Assembly (NCBI RefSeq): GCF_009856445.1
Contig: NZ_WMFA01000003.1
Location: 232,302 to 296,301, forward strand
DNA length: 64,000 bases
Origin: Halobacillus litoralis
GTDB lineage: Bacteria > Bacillota > Bacilli > Bacillales > Halobacillaceae
Reading direction: 5' to 3'
Shown: in pieces, positions 42,003-51,023 of the stretch
Numbering within the stretch: position 1 is the first letter of the stretch
How the letters are laid out: each line of letters opens with the position of its first letter
The notes under the pieces: model-generated
What the model was told of the DNA's origin: nothing
Database searches by the model: none
What the model saw: the letters and a program-made list of their open reading frames with translations, nothing else
Translations under genes and position numbers: made by a program

Positions 42003-42494
42003 ATGATTCGTGTATTATTTGTCTGCCTTGGTAACATTTGTCGTTCACCTATGGCAGAAGCCGTTTTTAAGGATCTAGTAAAAAAAGAAGGATTGGACGA
42101 AGAGATAACCGTTGATTCTGCGGGGATTGGTCATTGGCATATTGGAGCTGAACCACATGAAGGGACACGGGCAATCCTTGATGATAAAAGCATCTCTTAT
42201 AAGGGGATGAGTGCAAGGCAAGTGAAGGAATCCGACTGGGATGACTTTGATTATTTGATTGCGATGGATGATAAAAACATTCAGGACTTAAAAGGAATAA
42301 GAGAAAAGAATGGGGTAGTAGTCGCTAAATTGTTGGACTATGTTCCTTATTCGAAGGAAAACGAAGTGCCTGATCCGTATTTCACAGGTAATTTTGAATA
42401 TGTATATGATCTCGTCCATGATGGATGTTTTGAACTTTTAGATAAAATAAAAAACGATCATAATCTTAAGGAGGATGTTTATGGGACAGAGTAA
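42003..42494 (+). CDS. yfkJ: Low-molecular-weight protein tyrosine phosphatase
   Basis: This 163-residue protein has the P-loop CLGNICRSPMAEA (Cys8 to Arg14) and the general-acid aspartate in EVPDPYFTG near 125. It matches YfkJ of B. subtilis, linked to ethanol-stress resistance. GGAGG lies before the ATG. It overlaps the next gene by 14 bases in the same order as B. subtilis yfkJ-yfkI-yfkH. Confidence 0.9.
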   Translation: MIRVLFVCLGNICRSPMAEAVFKDLVKKEGLDEEITVDSAGIGHWHIGAEPHEGTRAILDDKSISYKGMSARQVKESDWDDFDYLIAMDDKNIQDLKGIREKNGVVVAKLLDYVPYSKENEVPDPYFTGNFEYVYDLVHDGCFELLDKIKNDHNLKEDVYGTE

Positions 42495-42810
42495 ACTTTG
42501 GAAAGGTGTACTTGTCGGGGCTTTGGTAGGAGGAATCGCTGCTCTTATGGATAGAGATACGCGCCAGTATGTAGGAGAAAAATCGCGGGCTACAGGCTCG
42601 AAGTGTCAAAGTTTCGTCAAGCAGCCTTCAGAAGCGATCCACAAAGTTAGAGTGAATTATGAGGCTTTTTCTGCCCAGGTGAATAAAGGAGTCGAAGATC
42701 TTCTGGAATTATTGGACAAGGCGGAGAGTATGCTGAATAAAGTAGGGGAAATTAATCAAGAAGTGAAAGAGCAGCTGAGAGCTGTTGACGATTCAAAAGA
42801 AGCTTCTTGA
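42481..42810 (+). CDS. yfkI: YfkI-like protein (YtxH-type)
   Basis: This 109-residue protein has an N-terminal glycine-rich hydrophobic segment (LVGALVGGIAALMD) followed by amphipathic helices, as in YtxH-like proteins. Position between a LMW phosphatase and a YihY protein supports YfkI. Its function is unknown. The ATG at 42481 has AAGGAGG upstream, inside the end of yfkJ. Confidence 0.65.
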   Translation: MGQSKLWKGVLVGALVGGIAALMDRDTRQYVGEKSRATGSKCQSFVKQPSEAIHKVRVNYEAFSAQVNKGVEDLLELLDKAESMLNKVGEINQEVKEQLRAVDDSKEAS

Positions 42811-42832
42811 TCACAAGAGGTGAGGGAATATT

Positions 42833-43663
42833 GTGAAGACCATCAAGAATTTTGGCAAAGAGCTGTTTACTCGCTTCGGTGAAGATGATGTCGGAGGGAT
42901 GGCAGCTCAACTGTCGTATTTTTTTCTACTATCTTTGTTTCCTTTTATGATATTCCTGCTTACATTACTCGGGTATTTACATATTGACGAGGAAAGAGTG
43001 CTTGCATTCGTCAGTACCTATGCACCGCCTGAGACATTCGATTTGATTACCGAAAACGTTTCGTCCTTACTAAGCAGCGAAAATGGAAGTTTACTATCCA
43101 TCGGTTTAGTTGGGACTCTCTGGGCCGCATCTAACGGGGTCAATGCCATTATGCGCGCATTCAATCGTGCTCATAACGTCAAAGAGAACCGGTCATTTTT
43201 TGTATCGCGTTTGATTGCGATTGTGCTGACAGTGGCGATGGTTTTTGTTATTGGGATCGCTTTCCTTCTCCCGGTGCTCGGGCACACGATCGGCATACAG
43301 CTGTTTTCCGTTTTCGGACTTTCTGAAAACTTTTTGACGTTGTGGAATGGGATGAGGTGGGTGATATCCTCCATCATTTTTTACATCGTTTTGTCTTTTT
43401 TGTATGTCATGGCCCCAAACAAACGGTTGAAATATCGTGATACTGTACCGGGGGCGGTGTTCGCCACATTTGGCTGGCAGTTAGTGTCTCTGATGTTTTC
43501 TTTTTATGTGAGTAGTCTAGGGAATTTCTCTGCGACCTATGGGAGTTTAGGTACAGTCATTGTGCTGATGATTTGGTTATACCTTTCCGGAGTCGTCATT
43601 ATTCTGGGAGGGGAGATCAATGCCATGAGTCACCATCGTAGAACAAGAGAGACATGGGGATAG
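42833..43663 (+). CDS. yfkH: YihY/BrkB-family membrane protein
   Basis: This 276-residue protein has six hydrophobic segments. Motifs are GGMAAQLSYFFLLSLFPFMIFLL near 18-40, LWAASNGVNAIMRAFNRAHNV near 97-117, PGAVFATFGWQ and ATYGSLGTVIVLMIWLYLSG near 235-255, as in the YihY (not RNase BN) family. Its function is unknown. The GTG at 42833 follows GAGGTGAGGG. It closes the yfkJIH set. Confidence 0.85.
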   Translation: MKTIKNFGKELFTRFGEDDVGGMAAQLSYFFLLSLFPFMIFLLTLLGYLHIDEERVLAFVSTYAPPETFDLITENVSSLLSSENGSLLSIGLVGTLWAASNGVNAIMRAFNRAHNVKENRSFFVSRLIAIVLTVAMVFVIGIAFLLPVLGHTIGIQLFSVFGLSENFLTLWNGMRWVISSIIFYIVLSFLYVMAPNKRLKYRDTVPGAVFATFGWQLVSLMFSFYVSSLGNFSATYGSLGTVIVLMIWLYLSGVVIILGGEINAMSHHRRTRETWG

Positions 43664-43670
43664 AACGTAT

Positions 43671-43706
43671 AAAAAGGCGGGACCGATGATGGTCCCGCTT
43701 TCTTTA
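43671..43706. terminator. Bidirectional terminator between yfkH and zosA
   Basis: GCGGGACC pairs with GGTCCCGC around GATGAT, with A-rich and T-rich flanks, at the meeting point of two convergent genes. Confidence 0.8.
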
Positions 43707-45614
43707 TTTTAATAATCGGAGTCCATTCAATATTACAAGAATCGTACTCCCTTCGTGTCCAATGACACCTAATGGGAGATCGAGAATCTGCAGGAAATTG
43801 CTGACGATCAAAAGCATGATTACGGTAATGGAAAAGATAATGTTCTGCTTAATGATTTTGTTCATTTTTCTAGAAACTTGTATCGCTTCACCAATCTTCG
43901 GGAGATCATTCTTCATTAAGACCACATCAGCAGTTTCTAAGGCAACATCTGTACCTTCTCCCATCGCGACACCAACATCTGCTTCTGCGAGCGCCGGCGC
44001 ATCATTGATTCCATCCCCGACCATCGCAACATGGGAGAAATGATCTTTTAAGGTTTTGATTTCCTGAAGTTTTTGGTCAGGCATACATTCAGCGATATAG
44101 TTATCCATCCCCACTTCTTCGGTAATCGCTTTTGCTGTCCGGTCATTGTCACCTGTCAACATGATGGTATAAATATCATGTGCTCTTAAAGTTGCGATGG
44201 CTTTTTTCGCTTCTTTTCGTACGGTATCTTTCAAGGCAAAAAGGGCGACGATTTTTTCACTCTTTGCCACGAAAATAACCGTCTTTCCTTCTGAGGCAAG
44301 GACTTCAGCATGGTTCTCTTTATAGGCCATTGCTTTTTCTTTTCCGACCAGATCTGCTTTACCGACTTTCCATTCCTCGTTTTCATAAAGGCCGCTTACA
44401 CCCATACCGCTATGATCCTTGACGTTTTCGACGGTAGAAAATGTACAGTCATTTTTTTTCGCATAGCTTACAATCGCCTGAGCGAGTGGATGATTGGATT
44501 CATTTTCAATGGAAGAGACGACAGAAAGGATGGAGTGTTCCATGTCACTTTCTAGCGGAAGAAAGTCAGTGACCTCCGGCTCTCCTTTTGTAAGCGTACC
44601 TGTTTTATCGAAGGCGATCGCTTTTAGATGAGAAAGGTGTTCGAGATGAACGCCCCCTTTAAATAAGATCCCCTGACGTGCTCCTTTCGATATAGCTGAT
44701 AAAGTGGCAGGCATAATGGAAGCGACCAGGGCGCATGGAGATGCTACGACAAGTAGAATCATGGCCCGGTAGATGGTTTCCATCCACGTCCACCCAAACA
44801 GAAAGTGAGGGAGAAATAACATAAGGCCAACGACCGCTAATACGATTTTTACATACGTACTTTCAAATCTTTCAATAAACAATTGTGAGGGAGATTTCTC
44901 ACTTTGTGCGTTTTGAACCATGGCGATGATCTTTTGAAAGAGCGTTTCATTGGATGGTTTAGTCACAGAGACAACAAGACTTCCATCAATGTTCATCGTT
45001 CCTGCAAACACTTCTCCTGTCTCTTTTTTATTTACAGGGAGTGATTCACCAGTAATGGCACTTTCATTTAATGTCGAACTTCCTTTCACAATACTTCCAT
45101 CGGCAGGGACACGTTCTCCAGGTTTGATTAAAATTTGATCACCGACTTGAAGTGTTTTTACAGGCACCCACTCATATCCTGAGTTTGTAATGAGAAAAGC
45201 TTCTTCCGGCTGCAGACTCATCAAAGAAGAGATTTCTTTATGGCTTTTGTTCATGGTGTATGTTTCCAGCGCTCCGCTGAGAGCGAATATGAAAATGAGA
45301 ATGGCTCCTTCTGTCCAGTACCCGATCGAAGCCGAGCCTATAGCGGCTAGAATCATGAGCAATTCTACATTGAGTGATTTTTCTTTTACCGTTTCTTCTA
45401 ATCCTTCTTTCGCTTGGGCAAAACCACCAATGAGAAAGGCGGTCACATATATACTCACAAAAACAGAAGGTGTCCAATGATGTTCGCCATACCAAGCCAG
45501 TAAAATAAGGAATCCACTGATTATGGCTGCGATCAATTCAGCGTGTTCCTTAAAGCTAGAAATCGATGGTAATTTCCACCACTTCATGGAAGAGAAGGTT
45601 CGTGATTGATTCAT
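43704..45614 (-). CDS. zosA: Zinc-transporting P1B-type ATPase ZosA-like
   Basis: This 636-residue pump has no N-terminal heavy-metal domain, like B. subtilis ZosA (637 residues). It shows TGES near 190, the CPx motif ASPCALVASI near 290, the phosphorylation motif FDKTGTLTKGEPE near 333, the HP motif SNHPLAQAI near 383 and GDGINDAPALAEADVG near 555. ZosA takes up zinc under oxidative stress and is PerR-regulated. A Fur/PerR-like box (TGAGAATGAAAGTCA) lies at 45640-45654. AAAGGAG precedes the ATG. Confidence 0.85.
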   Translation of the reverse strand: MNQSRTFSSMKWWKLPSISSFKEHAELIAAIISGFLILLAWYGEHHWTPSVFVSIYVTAFLIGGFAQAKEGLEETVKEKSLNVELLMILAAIGSASIGYWTEGAILIFIFALSGALETYTMNKSHKEISSLMSLQPEEAFLITNSGYEWVPVKTLQVGDQILIKPGERVPADGSIVKGSSTLNESAITGESLPVNKKETGEVFAGTMNIDGSLVVSVTKPSNETLFQKIIAMVQNAQSEKSPSQLFIERFESTYVKIVLAVVGLMLFLPHFLFGWTWMETIYRAMILLVVASPCALVASIMPATLSAISKGARQGILFKGGVHLEHLSHLKAIAFDKTGTLTKGEPEVTDFLPLESDMEHSILSVVSSIENESNHPLAQAIVSYAKKNDCTFSTVENVKDHSGMGVSGLYENEEWKVGKADLVGKEKAMAYKENHAEVLASEGKTVIFVAKSEKIVALFALKDTVRKEAKKAIATLRAHDIYTIMLTGDNDRTAKAITEEVGMDNYIAECMPDQKLQEIKTLKDHFSHVAMVGDGINDAPALAEADVGVAMGEGTDVALETADVVLMKNDLPKIGEAIQVSRKMNKIIKQNIIFSITVIMLLIVSNFLQILDLPLGVIGHEGSTILVILNGLRLLK

Positions 45615-45639
45615 ACAATTTTCAACTCCTTTTTATAAT

Positions 45640-45654
45640 TGAGAATGAAAGTCA
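45640..45654. promoter_or_regulatory. Fur-family box upstream of zosA
   Basis: TGAGAATGAAAGTCA matches the 7-1-7 Fur/PerR/Zur pattern (TGATAATnATTATCA) at 10 of 14 positions, 26 bases before the zosA ATG. PerR is the likely regulator by analogy. Confidence 0.4.
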
Positions 45655-45779
45655 ATTACAGTTGGTTAAAAGGGCTAGTTATTTAAAATTATTTTAATTT
45701 AATATATGTTATTATCATACCATGAAAGGGTGATTATACAAGTGGAAATAATGGAATATGTAAAAAAGGATTCAGGCAG

Positions 45780-45809
45780 TTGATATTACAGGTGTCAAGT
45801 TGCTATATT
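45780..45809 (+). promoter_or_regulatory. Promoter of the amino-acid ABC pair
   Basis: TTGATA (45780-45785) and TATATT (45804-45809) are 18 bases apart, about 40 bases before the gene. Confidence 0.5.
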
Positions 45810-45848
45810 AGACAGGTGCAAAAAACATATGGAAGGTGGAAATAACGA

Positions 45849-46730
45849 ATGCGCAAAGGTCTTTTATTTATACTTATGCTTATTCTTGCTGCATTCCTCG
45901 CTGCTTGTGGTTCCAGTGAGGACGGAGAGAGCGGTTCAGATAGCAATGGGAGCGAAGAAGCTTCCGATAGCAAATGGAGCGAAATTCAGGAAAAAGGGGA
46001 GATTGTTGTCGGTACTTCCGGTACGCTTTTCCCAGCTTCTTATTATCCAGAAGAATCTGATGAGATGACTGGATATGACGTAGAAATTATGAGAGAAGTA
46101 GCTGACCGTCTCGGTCTTGAGTTGAAATTTGAAGAATACGGAGTCGATGGATTACTTTCTGCCATCAACAGTGGCCGTATAGATGCCGTGATTAACGACA
46201 TGGAAGTAACAAAAGCCCGTCAAGAACAGTTTACGTTTAGTGAACCATATAAGTATTCTTATTCCACAATGATTGTCCGTGAGTCTGACTTATCCGGGAT
46301 TGAAAAATTGGAGGACCTCGAAGGAAAAACACATGGTGGTGGAGCGACTACGGTGTTCTCCCAAATCGCTGAACACTTTGGTGCTGAGACGAAAACATAC
46401 GGTAATGTAACCAATGATGTTTATTTGCGTGATGTGGAAAACGGAAATACAGACTTCATCATCAATGATTACTACTTACAGTCTCTTGCATTAAAAGCAC
46501 TGCCTAATATCGAAGTTCAACTACACCCGGACTTGAAGTTCCATCCGACGAACTCCGCTATTGTTATGCCGAATGATGCCTCCGAAATGAAGAAAGAAAT
46601 CGATGCCGTATTGCAGGAAATGCATGAAGATGGAACCCTTACGAAGCTTTCTGAAGAGTTCTTCGGTGGCAAGGATGCTTCTAAAAAACCAGAAGCGGAT
46701 ATCCGTGAAATCGAAGGACTAGAACTGTAA
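45849..46730 (+). CDS. Amino-acid ABC transporter substrate-binding lipoprotein
   Basis: This 293-residue lipoprotein has a signal peptide ending in the lipobox LAAC (Cys20) and a long acidic Ser/Gly linker. The bacterial solute-binding family 3 core contains EIVVGTSGTLFPASYY, TGYDVEIMREVADRLGLELKFEEYG and SGRIDAVINDMEVTKARQEQFTFSEPYKYS. It resembles cystine- or polar amino acid-binding proteins such as YckB and TcyJ. The following gene is its permease. No ATPase gene is adjacent. Confidence 0.85.
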   Translation: MRKGLLFILMLILAAFLAACGSSEDGESGSDSNGSEEASDSKWSEIQEKGEIVVGTSGTLFPASYYPEESDEMTGYDVEIMREVADRLGLELKFEEYGVDGLLSAINSGRIDAVINDMEVTKARQEQFTFSEPYKYSYSTMIVRESDLSGIEKLEDLEGKTHGGGATTVFSQIAEHFGAETKTYGNVTNDVYLRDVENGNTDFIINDYYLQSLALKALPNIEVQLHPDLKFHPTNSAIVMPNDASEMKKEIDAVLQEMHEDGTLTKLSEEFFGGKDASKKPEADIREIEGLEL

Positions 46731-46740
46731 GGAGATCCTT

Positions 46741-47433
46741 ATGTTAGGTATCGAAATAAACGAAATTCAAATCGAGAAGCTTTTTAACGCAGAGCGCGCC
46801 TGGGCGAATCTTCCTTTCATTCTTGAAGGTGTGCCTTTAACCTTGCTTGTTGCTTTAAGTGGTATGGTGGTAGGGCTCATTCTGGGCTTCTTTTTAGCCC
46901 TTGCGAGAGGATCGGACCGTGTCTGGCTGAGATGGCCTGCCCGATTTTATATATCTTTCATGCGAGGCACACCGATCCTCGTGTATTTATTCGTTTTGTA
47001 TTTCGGTCTTCCTGTTGTAGGCATTAAAATGCCGGCAACCGTTGCTGCCATCATCGGATTTGGAACAAACAGTGCAGCCTATATAGCAGAAATCAATCGA
47101 GCTTCTTTGAACAGTGTTCCGAATGGTCAATGGGAATCATCCCGTGCTCTGGGATTTACGTATTGGCAGGCGATAAGGAGAATTATCATGCCGCAGGCAA
47201 CGAGAATTGCCATCCCGCCTCTTGGGAATGTCTTTCTTGATTTGCTGAAAGCCACATCGCTTGCTGCCATGATTTCTGTTCCTGAGATTTTGAACAAAGC
47301 ACAAATTGCAGCAGGACGTACGGTCGATTCAATGACGATGTATATTACAGCAGCCCTTGTGTATTGGCCGCTTACTATGATTTTTTCCGCTCTTCAAGAT
47401 TATTTGGAGAAGCGTCACAACCGATATCTATAA
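46741..47433 (+). CDS. Amino-acid ABC transporter permease
   Basis: This 230-residue membrane protein has the HisM/GlnP-type permease layout, with about five helices. RGTPILVYLFVLYFGLP sits near 78-94 and the ATPase-coupling EAA-like loop reads SSRALGFTYWQAIRRIIMPQA near 137-157. It pairs with the preceding binding protein, as yckA does with yckB. A terminator follows at once, so the ATPase must come from elsewhere. Confidence 0.85.
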   Translation: MLGIEINEIQIEKLFNAERAWANLPFILEGVPLTLLVALSGMVVGLILGFFLALARGSDRVWLRWPARFYISFMRGTPILVYLFVLYFGLPVVGIKMPATVAAIIGFGTNSAAYIAEINRASLNSVPNGQWESSRALGFTYWQAIRRIIMPQATRIAIPPLGNVFLDLLKATSLAAMISVPEILNKAQIAAGRTVDSMTMYITAALVYWPLTMIFSALQDYLEKRHNRYL

Positions 47434-47442
47434 ACCATGTAG

Positions 47443-47475
47443 CCAGAGCTTTTCATTCAGCTCTGGTTTTTTTGT
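47443..47475 (+). terminator. Terminator after the permease gene
   Basis: CCAGAGC pairs with GCTCTGG around a ten-base loop, followed by eight T residues. Bases 47476-47660 between it and the Zur boxes hold nothing recognisable. Confidence 0.85.
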
Positions 47476-47665
47476 CTTTCCGTATTTTTTCATATTTGGC
47501 AGCTGTGGAACGTGAACAGGTGTCAGGCAAGAACGTTAGTAAGCTCATGCCCGGGACCATTCTTATTAATTAATGTAAAGGAGAAATCTACCACCGTGGA
47601 CGGAACTGAAAAATAGTCTTGATTCGGAACGCTTCCTCCTTTATGATGGTCCTTGTGCATTTAAA

Positions 47666-47680
47666 TCGTAACGATTATTG
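47666..47680. promoter_or_regulatory. Upstream Zur-like box before znuC
   Basis: TCGTAACGATTATTG matches the Zur 7-1-7 pattern TCGTAATnATTACGA at about 10 of 14 positions. It lies 92 bases before the second, better box. Confidence 0.5.
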
Positions 47681-47723
47681 ATTAACATATGTTTCAAAAA
47701 GGGAAGGCTATAATACAGACGTT

Positions 47724-47752
47724 TTTACTTTGACGTACATATCCATTATAAT
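47724..47752 (+). promoter_or_regulatory. Sigma-A promoter of znuCB-zur
   Basis: TTTACT (47724-47729) and TATAAT (47747-47752) are 17 bases apart. The start of transcription would fall in the Zur box at 47758. Confidence 0.7.
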
Positions 47753-47757
47753 TTAAT

Positions 47758-47772
47758 TCGTAATGATTATTA
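47758..47772. promoter_or_regulatory. Zur box at the znuCB-zur transcription start
   Basis: TCGTAATGATTATTA matches the Zur consensus at 12 of 14 positions and overlaps the predicted start of transcription, a good position for zinc-dependent repression. Confidence 0.75.
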
Positions 47773-47790
47773 TTTCGAGAGGGATTGACC

Positions 47791-48576
47791 ATGGGAAATG
47801 AAACAATAGTAAAGTTAGAAAATGTATCTTTTAAATATGATAGAGAATGGGTCGTTAAAGACGTAAACTTGGACATTCAATCAGGCCAGTTCCTCGGTCT
47901 TGTCGGCCCGAATGGTTCAGGTAAGTCCACATTAATTAAATTGATGCTGGGTCTTGTTAAGCCGGATCATGGTTCCATTCGCTTATTCGGTCAGACTTTG
48001 AAGCACTATCAGGATTGGCAGGAGATTGGATTTGTCTCACAAAAAGCTAACAGTTTCAATTCTGGTTTTCCTGCGACGGTGATTGAAGTTGTAAAGACCG
48101 GGCTGGTCTCCCGAATTGGAGCATTTAAATTCTTTAATAAAAAACATAAAGAGAAAGCATTGGAAGCATTGAGAGTCGTAGAAATGGAGGAATACGCCTA
48201 CTCTAATATCGGAGAATTGTCCGGAGGGCAGCAGCAGCGGGTGTTTATTGCAAGGGCCTTAGTGAGTGACCCCTCCTTATTAATTCTGGATGAACCGACG
48301 GTCGGGGTAGATGCGAAGCACGTCACAGAGTTTTATGATTTGCTTGGTAAACTGAATAAAGAGCAGGGAATCACCCTCTTGATGGTCACTCATGATATCG
48401 GGACCATTACCGATCATGCATCGCACGTCATTTGTATGAATAAAACGGTCCATTTCCACGGTGCTTCAGAAGATTATAAGGAATTTAGTGAAGAGGACCT
48501 CAACCAGCTCTATGGTCATTCCGTCCAGCAGCTGACCCATAATCACACACATCATGAGGTGACCCACAATGATTGA
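47791..48576 (+). CDS. znuC: Zinc ABC transporter ATPase
   Basis: This 261-residue ATPase has Walker A GPNGSGKST near 38-46, Q-loop VSQK, signature LSGGQQQRVFIARAL near 140-154, Walker B LLILDEPTVGVD near 160-171 and the H-loop TH near 199. A His-rich C terminus (HNHTHHEVTHND) is common in zinc transport ATPases. The ATG at 47791 lies seven bases from GAGAGGG; the TTG at 47785 is too close. It overlaps znuB by eight bases. Confidence 0.9.
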   Translation: MGNETIVKLENVSFKYDREWVVKDVNLDIQSGQFLGLVGPNGSGKSTLIKLMLGLVKPDHGSIRLFGQTLKHYQDWQEIGFVSQKANSFNSGFPATVIEVVKTGLVSRIGAFKFFNKKHKEKALEALRVVEMEEYAYSNIGELSGGQQQRVFIARALVSDPSLLILDEPTVGVDAKHVTEFYDLLGKLNKEQGITLLMVTHDIGTITDHASHVICMNKTVHFHGASEDYKEFSEEDLNQLYGHSVQQLTHNHTHHEVTHND

Positions 48577-49423
48577 TAGTTTTCTACAATATGAATTCTT
48601 ACAAAATGCCGCTATAACAGGAATATTAATCGGTATCGTTGCTCCTTTATTGGGAGTGTTCATTGTGGTCAGACGCCTGTCGTTAATTGCTGATGCCTTA
48701 TCCCACATTACGTTAACCGGGATTGCTGCAAGTTTGCTGCTTGAAAAAAGAGTGACGGCTGTCAATGAATGGAATCCGATTTACATGGGGATGGCCTTTT
48801 CCGTGTTCGGAGCGATATTGATTGAGCGTCTTCGAAAGGTGTATAAACACTATGAAGAACTTGCCATTCCTATTATTCTTTCCGGTGGGATCGGTGTCGG
48901 TGTGATTCTCATTTCTCTTGCAGATGGATTTAATACGGACTTATTTAGCTATTTATTCGGAAGTGTAACAGCTGTCAGCCGTGATAGTATGTGGACCGTG
49001 CTGGTGATTACTTCCATTGTTATTCTTATTGTCATTCTGTTTTATAAGGAACTTTTCGTGCTGTCGTTCGACGAGGAACACGCCTCTGTGTCTGGGGTAA
49101 ATGGAAGATGGATTCATTTGCTGTTTATCGTCATGGTTGCACTGGTCATCGCGTCCTCTATGCAGGTAGTTGGGATTTTACTTGTATCAGCTTTGATGAC
49201 TTTACCAGTGGCTTCAGCGATCCGGATTGCAAAGAGTTTCAAGCAGACGATTGGTCTATCCATCGCTTTTGGGGAAACCTCTGTCCTGATCGGTCTCTTT
49301 TCGTCCTATCATCTTAGTGTACCTCCAGGTGGAACGATTGTCGTGACAGCCATTTTGATTTTAATTATGTCGATTCTTTACAAACGAGTCCGAGCTCAAC
49401 AATGGATAAAGGGTGAAGCATAA
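48569..49423 (+). CDS. znuB: Zinc ABC transporter permease
   Basis: This 284-residue permease of the ABC-3 family has about eight hydrophobic segments. It contains GVFIVVRRLSLIADALSHITLTGIA near 30-54, SFDEEHASVSGVN near 170 and VVGILLVSALMTLPVASAIRIAKSF near 205-229. It is the membrane part of the high-affinity zinc importer with ZnuC and ZnuA. Its stop overlaps the zur start by one base. Confidence 0.9.
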   Translation: MIDSFLQYEFLQNAAITGILIGIVAPLLGVFIVVRRLSLIADALSHITLTGIAASLLLEKRVTAVNEWNPIYMGMAFSVFGAILIERLRKVYKHYEELAIPIILSGGIGVGVILISLADGFNTDLFSYLFGSVTAVSRDSMWTVLVITSIVILIVILFYKELFVLSFDEEHASVSGVNGRWIHLLFIVMVALVIASSMQVVGILLVSALMTLPVASAIRIAKSFKQTIGLSIAFGETSVLIGLFSSYHLSVPPGGTIVVTAILILIMSILYKRVRAQQWIKGEA

Positions 49424-49833
49424 TGAATGTAGAAACAGCTTTGCAGAGACTAAAGGAAAAAGGATATAAAAGAACGAAGCAAAGAGAACGTATTTTAGAG
49501 ATTTTTGTGAAACAAGACCAGTATATTGCAGCGAAAGAAATTCTTAAGGAAATACAGAACCATTTTCCTGGTGTGAGTTATGATACGATCTATCGAAATC
49601 TTTATATGCTGACAGACGTTGATATTTTAGAAGCTACAGAGCTTGGCGGAGAAAAGCATTTTCGTTTAGGGTGTGATACACATGGCCATCACCATCACTT
49701 CATTTGCACCACATGTGGAAAAACGAAATCGATTGAATTCTGCCCGATGGATAGTATTAATGAGAACCTGAATGGATATGATGTTGAAAACCACAAGTTC
49801 GAAATATACGGCAAATGTCCGCAATGTAACTGA
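49423..49833 (+). CDS. zur: Fur-family zinc uptake regulator
   Basis: This 136-residue Fur-family repressor has an N-terminal winged helix (KRTKQRERILEIF...YIAAKEIL...GVSYDTIYRNLYML), the regulatory metal site around THGHHHHFICTTCGKT near 86-101, and C-terminal CPQC. The two CxxC pairs form the structural zinc site. Gene order znuC-znuB-zur and nearby Zur boxes identify it as Zur rather than Fur or PerR. It would repress its own operon in high zinc. Confidence 0.9.
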   Translation: MNVETALQRLKEKGYKRTKQRERILEIFVKQDQYIAAKEILKEIQNHFPGVSYDTIYRNLYMLTDVDILEATELGGEKHFRLGCDTHGHHHHFICTTCGKTKSIEFCPMDSINENLNGYDVENHKFEIYGKCPQCN

Positions 49834-49853
49834 TTTATGCCTTGGTTTGAAAA

Positions 49854-49887
49854 AGAACCTGCGTCTTAACGCGGGTATCTTTTTTTG
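49854..49887 (+). terminator. Terminator after zur
   Basis: CCTGCGT pairs with ACGCGGG around CTTA, followed by a T-run. It separates zur from znuA, which has its own promoter. Confidence 0.75.
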
Positions 49888-49900
49888 CGCTTATCAAAAA

Positions 49901-49942
49901 GTAATGGTTACTGTTTACAAAGTGTAATGGTTACGATATAAT
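49901..49942 (+). promoter_or_regulatory. znuA promoter with two Zur-like sites
   Basis: TTTACA (49914-49919) and TATAAT (49937-49942) are 17 bases apart. The Zur-like site GTGTAATGGTTACGA (49922-49936) lies in the spacer and touches the -10. A shorter GTAATGGTTAC (49901-49911) lies just before the -35. This would put znuA under direct zinc repression. Confidence 0.75.
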
Positions 49943-49970
49943 CTGTTTGGAAAGACGAGGAGGTCGACGA

Positions 49971-51023
49971 ATGAAGAAACTAGCAATCATGTTATCTTTT
50001 ATACTTACCATTTTATTGATTACTGCTTGTGGAAATGAAGAGACGGCAACCGAGCAGGGTAATGAAAAAACAGGTGACGATAACGGAGAACTAAACGTTT
50101 ATACTACGGTTTATCCTTTACAGTTTTTTACTGAACAAATAGGTGGAGAGACAGTCAACGTACAATCCATTTTGCCTCCGGGTTCAGACGCACACACTTA
50201 TGAGCCGACGACCAAGGAAATGGTGAAGATGGCAGAAGCGGATCTCTTTGTTTATAATGGGGCTGGTTTAGAAGGTTACGCAAAGAAAATTTCTGAATCA
50301 ATTCAGCCAGAGGGTGTAGAAATCCTGGAAGCAGCAGGGGACCTTGACTTGAAAGAACATGTTCATAATCATGGAGAAGGTGCCGAGGGAGAAGATCATC
50401 ACGGTGAAGATGAGCATGCACATGGAGAAGATGAACATGGTCATGAAGAAGATGAACATGCCAAAGGAGAAGATTCCCATGACGGCCACGGCCACGGTGA
50501 AAAAGACCCTCACGTTTGGTTGGATCCTGTACGTGCTGTACAAATGGCAGAGGGAATCAAAAATCAGTTGATTGAAATGAATCCAGAAGAAGAAGGACTT
50601 TATGAAGAAAACTATGAAGAACTTCAAGCGAAACTGATGGATTTAGATCAGGCATTTCATGAGCGTGTAGAATCTAAAGCTAAAAGTAAAATTATTGTTT
50701 CCCATGCAGCCTATGGTTATTGGGAAGAGGCTTACGGCATAGAGCAGATTGCTGTTTCAGGCCTAAGTCCGACAAATGAGCCCTCTCAAAAAGACCTTGA
50801 AAATATCGTTCAAGTTGCCGAGTCAAACAATCTTGAATACGTGGTTTTTGAACAGAACATCACTCCGAAAGTTTCAGAAGTGATCCAAAATGAAATCGGA
50901 GCAGAAGCGCTCCGTTTTCACAACTTGTCTGTTTTAACGAAAGAAAATGTTAAAAACGATGAAGATTACTTCAGCTTAATGGAACAAAACCTTGATGTAC
51001 TGACACAAGCTCTTTCAAAATAA
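49971..51023 (+). CDS. znuA: Zinc-binding lipoprotein of the ABC importer
   Basis: This 350-residue lipoprotein has a signal peptide with lipobox LLITAC (Cys19). The cluster-9 solute-binding fold shows VYTTVYPLQFFTEQIGG and the first ligand in LPPGSDAHTYEPTTKEM near 65-81. A His/Asp/Glu-rich flexible loop covers about 128-180. DPHVWLDPVRA follows near 182, and SHAAYGYWEEAYG near 245 carries another ligand. The loop is the usual zinc-collecting segment of ZnuA/AdcA. The ATG at 49971 follows GAGGAGG. Confidence 0.9.
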   Translation: MKKLAIMLSFILTILLITACGNEETATEQGNEKTGDDNGELNVYTTVYPLQFFTEQIGGETVNVQSILPPGSDAHTYEPTTKEMVKMAEADLFVYNGAGLEGYAKKISESIQPEGVEILEAAGDLDLKEHVHNHGEGAEGEDHHGEDEHAHGEDEHGHEEDEHAKGEDSHDGHGHGEKDPHVWLDPVRAVQMAEGIKNQLIEMNPEEEGLYEENYEELQAKLMDLDQAFHERVESKAKSKIIVSHAAYGYWEEAYGIEQIAVSGLSPTNEPSQKDLENIVQVAESNNLEYVVFEQNITPKVSEVIQNEIGAEALRFHNLSVLTKENVKNDEDYFSLMEQNLDVLTQALSK

